NCBI GenBank assembly: GCA_913054205.1
Contig: CAJXJM010000137.1
Span: forward strand, 1-6,880
Direction: 5' to 3'
Origin: an uncultured Rhodospirillaceae bacterium
GTDB lineage: Bacteria; Pseudomonadota; Alphaproteobacteria; Rhodospirillales; UBA2165
DNA: 6,880 nt
The position numbers and the translations under genes are program-made. Below the pieces are notes generated by a model. It was not told where the DNA came from. It saw only the letters and a list, made by a program, of their open reading frames with translations, and made no database searches. Positions 5,691-6,880 of this stretch are shown piece after piece. Numbering within the stretch: the first letter of the stretch is position 1; every line of letters starts with the position of its first letter.

Positions 5691-6584
5691 ATGACCGATT
5701 TCCCTGATTTCAAACGGCTGACCTTCACTCCGATCCGCGATCGCCCCCAGTTCACATGGCCGGGCGATAAGCGACTGGCTTGCTATATAGCGCTAAACCT
5801 AGAGCACTTCATCTATGGCGAGGGCGGGGTTGATTTGGACCGCAACTCACCACCGCCGAACTTGCGCAGCTACCTGTGGCGCGAATACGGTAACCGCGTC
5901 GGGGTCTGGCGCATCCTAGATCTCTTCGATGAGATGGAGATGCCCATGGGGGTCATCGTCAACACGGCCGTTTACGACCACGCGCCCGAAATCATGGCCG
6001 CTCACCGAGCCCGAGGCGATGAAATCATCGGCCACGGAATCACCAATTCGAAACCCCTGGCAGCCATGGACGCAGCCGAGGAGCAAGCCATGTTCCAACA
6101 CGTCACGGCGGCTCTGACGAAAGCCGAGGGCGACCAGCCGAGAGGCTGGTTGTCGCCCTACCTGGCACCGTCTGAGCGCACGCCCGATCTGTTGGTGAAA
6201 TTCGGTTATGAATACGTCCTGGACTACGGCATGTCGGACGATCAGCCCTTTTGGGCCGACGCCACCCAACCGCTCCTGTGCCTGCCTTACCCCATTGAGC
6301 TGAATGACCAGCCGGCTATGGTGTTCCGCCGCGACAGCCCCGACGACTTCTTCACCTACGCCATCGACCAGTTCGATGAGATGCGCCGGGCTTCCGCGCG
6401 CTATCCCCAGGTTTTCGCCGTCTCCCTGCACAGCTTTATTGCCGGCCAGCCCTTCCGGTTGAAGCACCTCCGTCGCTTGCTGGAACACATGAAGGAACAC
6501 GCAGACGAGGTCTGGATCACTACGCCGGGCGACGTCGCAAGCCATTACCAAAACCTGCCCGAAGATCAGCGGTTGATCCCGTAA
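5691..6584 (+). CDS. Polysaccharide deacetylase-fold (NodB/PuuE-like) hydrolase
   Basis: A complete 297-residue protein resembling the cytoplasmic PuuE allantoinase / HpPgdA-type branch of the NodB fold (carbohydrate esterase family 4). The signs are the first strand LACYIALNLEH (29-39), YGNRVGVWRILDLFDE (66-81), GDEIIGHGITN (109-119), the RGWLSPYLAPSERTPDLL stretch (151-168) and SLHSFIAGQPFRLKHL (245-260). The metal-ligand positions of classical deacetylases (Asp, His, His) appear here as E38, H115 and N119, so the second His is missing, as in PuuE-type members (HGYRW). H247 is kept near the C-terminus. It therefore probably cleaves a C-N bond in a small molecule rather than a polysaccharide; the substrate is unknown. 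There is no signal peptide. AGGAG lies 13 nt before the ATG, a long spacing, and the start is 5 nt after the preceding stop, suggesting translational coupling. Codons are more G/C-rich at third positions than in the lysR gene. Confidence 0.85.
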   Translation: MTDFPDFKRLTFTPIRDRPQFTWPGDKRLACYIALNLEHFIYGEGGVDLDRNSPPPNLRSYLWREYGNRVGVWRILDLFDEMEMPMGVIVNTAVYDHAPEIMAAHRARGDEIIGHGITNSKPLAAMDAAEEQAMFQHVTAALTKAEGDQPRGWLSPYLAPSERTPDLLVKFGYEYVLDYGMSDDQPFWADATQPLLCLPYPIELNDQPAMVFRRDSPDDFFTYAIDQFDEMRRASARYPQVFAVSLHSFIAGQPFRLKHLRRLLEHMKEHADEVWITTPGDVASHYQNLPEDQRLIP

Positions 6585-6669
6585 TATCTCCGACTTAGCC
6601 GAAAAACGCCTGTAGATGCGCCAGACGCGTGACCAACCCATTCCACCAGATTTAACTTATAGGTCCATA

Positions 6670-6830
6670 TGACTGCACCAAAGTTGGATTAATTGGTGAC
6701 TAAAGATTCCCAACAAGACGGGGGAGAAATTACCCCCACACGATATTCAAGATCACTGCATCGGTAGAATATCGTGACCGAAGGTTAAGGTACCGTAGAG
6801 TCCACGGATATCCAACGGACATTACACCCC
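6670..6830. other. Structured non-coding region, possible small RNA or 3' UTR
   Basis: No credible ORF lies in 6585-6880. This part carries successive inverted repeats: CACCAA/TTGGTG (6676-6681, 6693-6698), GGGGG/CCCCC (6720-6724, 6733-6737), a perfect 10-bp pair CACGATATTC/GAATATCGTG (6739-6748, 6767-6776) and GTCC/GGAC (6800-6803, 6817-6820), then directly a strong terminator. Stem-loops in a row ending in a terminator are typical of a small RNA or a folded mRNA tail. I match it to no known RNA family and see no clear promoter. The stretch 6585-6669 shows nothing I can assign. Confidence 0.35.
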
Positions 6831-6865
6831 AAAAGACCCTGTTTTCTTCGAATCAGGGTCTTTTT
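6831..6865 (+). terminator. Strong intrinsic terminator
   Basis: AAAAGACCCTG (6831-6841) pairs perfectly with CAGGGTCTTTT (6854-6864) around a 12-nt loop that can pair partly itself, and the stem ends in a run of five T residues (6861-6865). It can end the transcript that carries the deacetylase operon or a small RNA just upstream. On the minus strand the 3' side gives only four T residues before G residues, so it may work weakly in that direction too. Confidence 0.9.
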
Positions 6866-6880
6866 GCGTGGAATGCGGAC

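Noticed and set aside
5916..6641. Minus-strand open frame of 241 codons
   Set aside because: Mirror of the G/C-rich deacetylase gene; its translation is low-complexity and lacks domain character.
6847..6854. TTCGAATC, like a tRNA T-loop
   Set aside because: It is in the loop of the terminator hairpin; no acceptor, D or anticodon arms can be drawn around it on either strand.
1..6880. CRISPR array, defence system or phage module
   Set aside because: No regularly spaced repeats and no nuclease, toxin, helicase, integrase or phage structural proteins are present.

Overview
The window looks like a piece of chromosome from an alphaproteobacterium, probably a free-living Rhodospirillales-like or marine lineage. 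This is inferred from gene style and moderate GC content; there is no rRNA or other taxonomic marker. All genes sit in what reads as a small-molecule catabolism neighbourhood. There is no transposase, integrase, phage gene, CRISPR array or complete tRNA.

Layout from left to right. (1) A plus-strand ORF, open to the left edge, encodes a small protein with a PilZ-like stretch (ends at 508). (2) Two minus-strand genes follow: lysR-type regulator (3154 to 2192), then a full-length UbiD-family prenylated-FMN decarboxylase (2096 to 609). The 95-bp gap between them is packed with inverted repeats, one of which encloses the UbiD Shine-Dalgarno sequence. (3) A 230-bp divergent control region (3155-3384) contains a candidate operator and a short decayed copy of the 3' end of gene (1). 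(4) Plus-strand hydratase of the 2-keto-4-pentenoate hydratase / FAH family (3385-4158). (5) A 284-bp gap holds a 9-bp inverted repeat and a TATAAT box. (6) A probable three-gene plus-strand operon runs from 4443 to 6584: a double [4Fe-4S] protein related to reductive dehalogenases but apparently lacking an internal block, an unrecognised 127-aa protein, and a NodB-fold polysaccharide-deacetylase/PuuE-like enzyme. (7) About 300 bp of non-coding DNA ends the window, with a chain of stem-loops and a strong intrinsic terminator.

How the genes may work together. UbiD enzymes (de)carboxylate aromatic or unsaturated acids, and hydratases of this family act on 2-hydroxydienoates released by meta-cleavage of catechols. 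With a LysR regulator between them, the simplest reading is degradation of an aromatic acid. The ring-cleaving dioxygenase and the UbiX flavin prenyltransferase that such a route needs are not in the window, so the pathway is inferred. The downstream Fe-S/deacetylase operon may be a separate unit; its substrate cannot be read from the sequence.

The most unusual items are the apparently shortened reductive-dehalogenase-like Fe-S protein, the SD-enclosing 11-bp inverted repeat before ubiD, the PilZ-like gene tail repeated on both sides of the ubiD-lysR block, and the structured non-coding region at the right end. I do not see convincing evidence for a wholly new multi-gene system.
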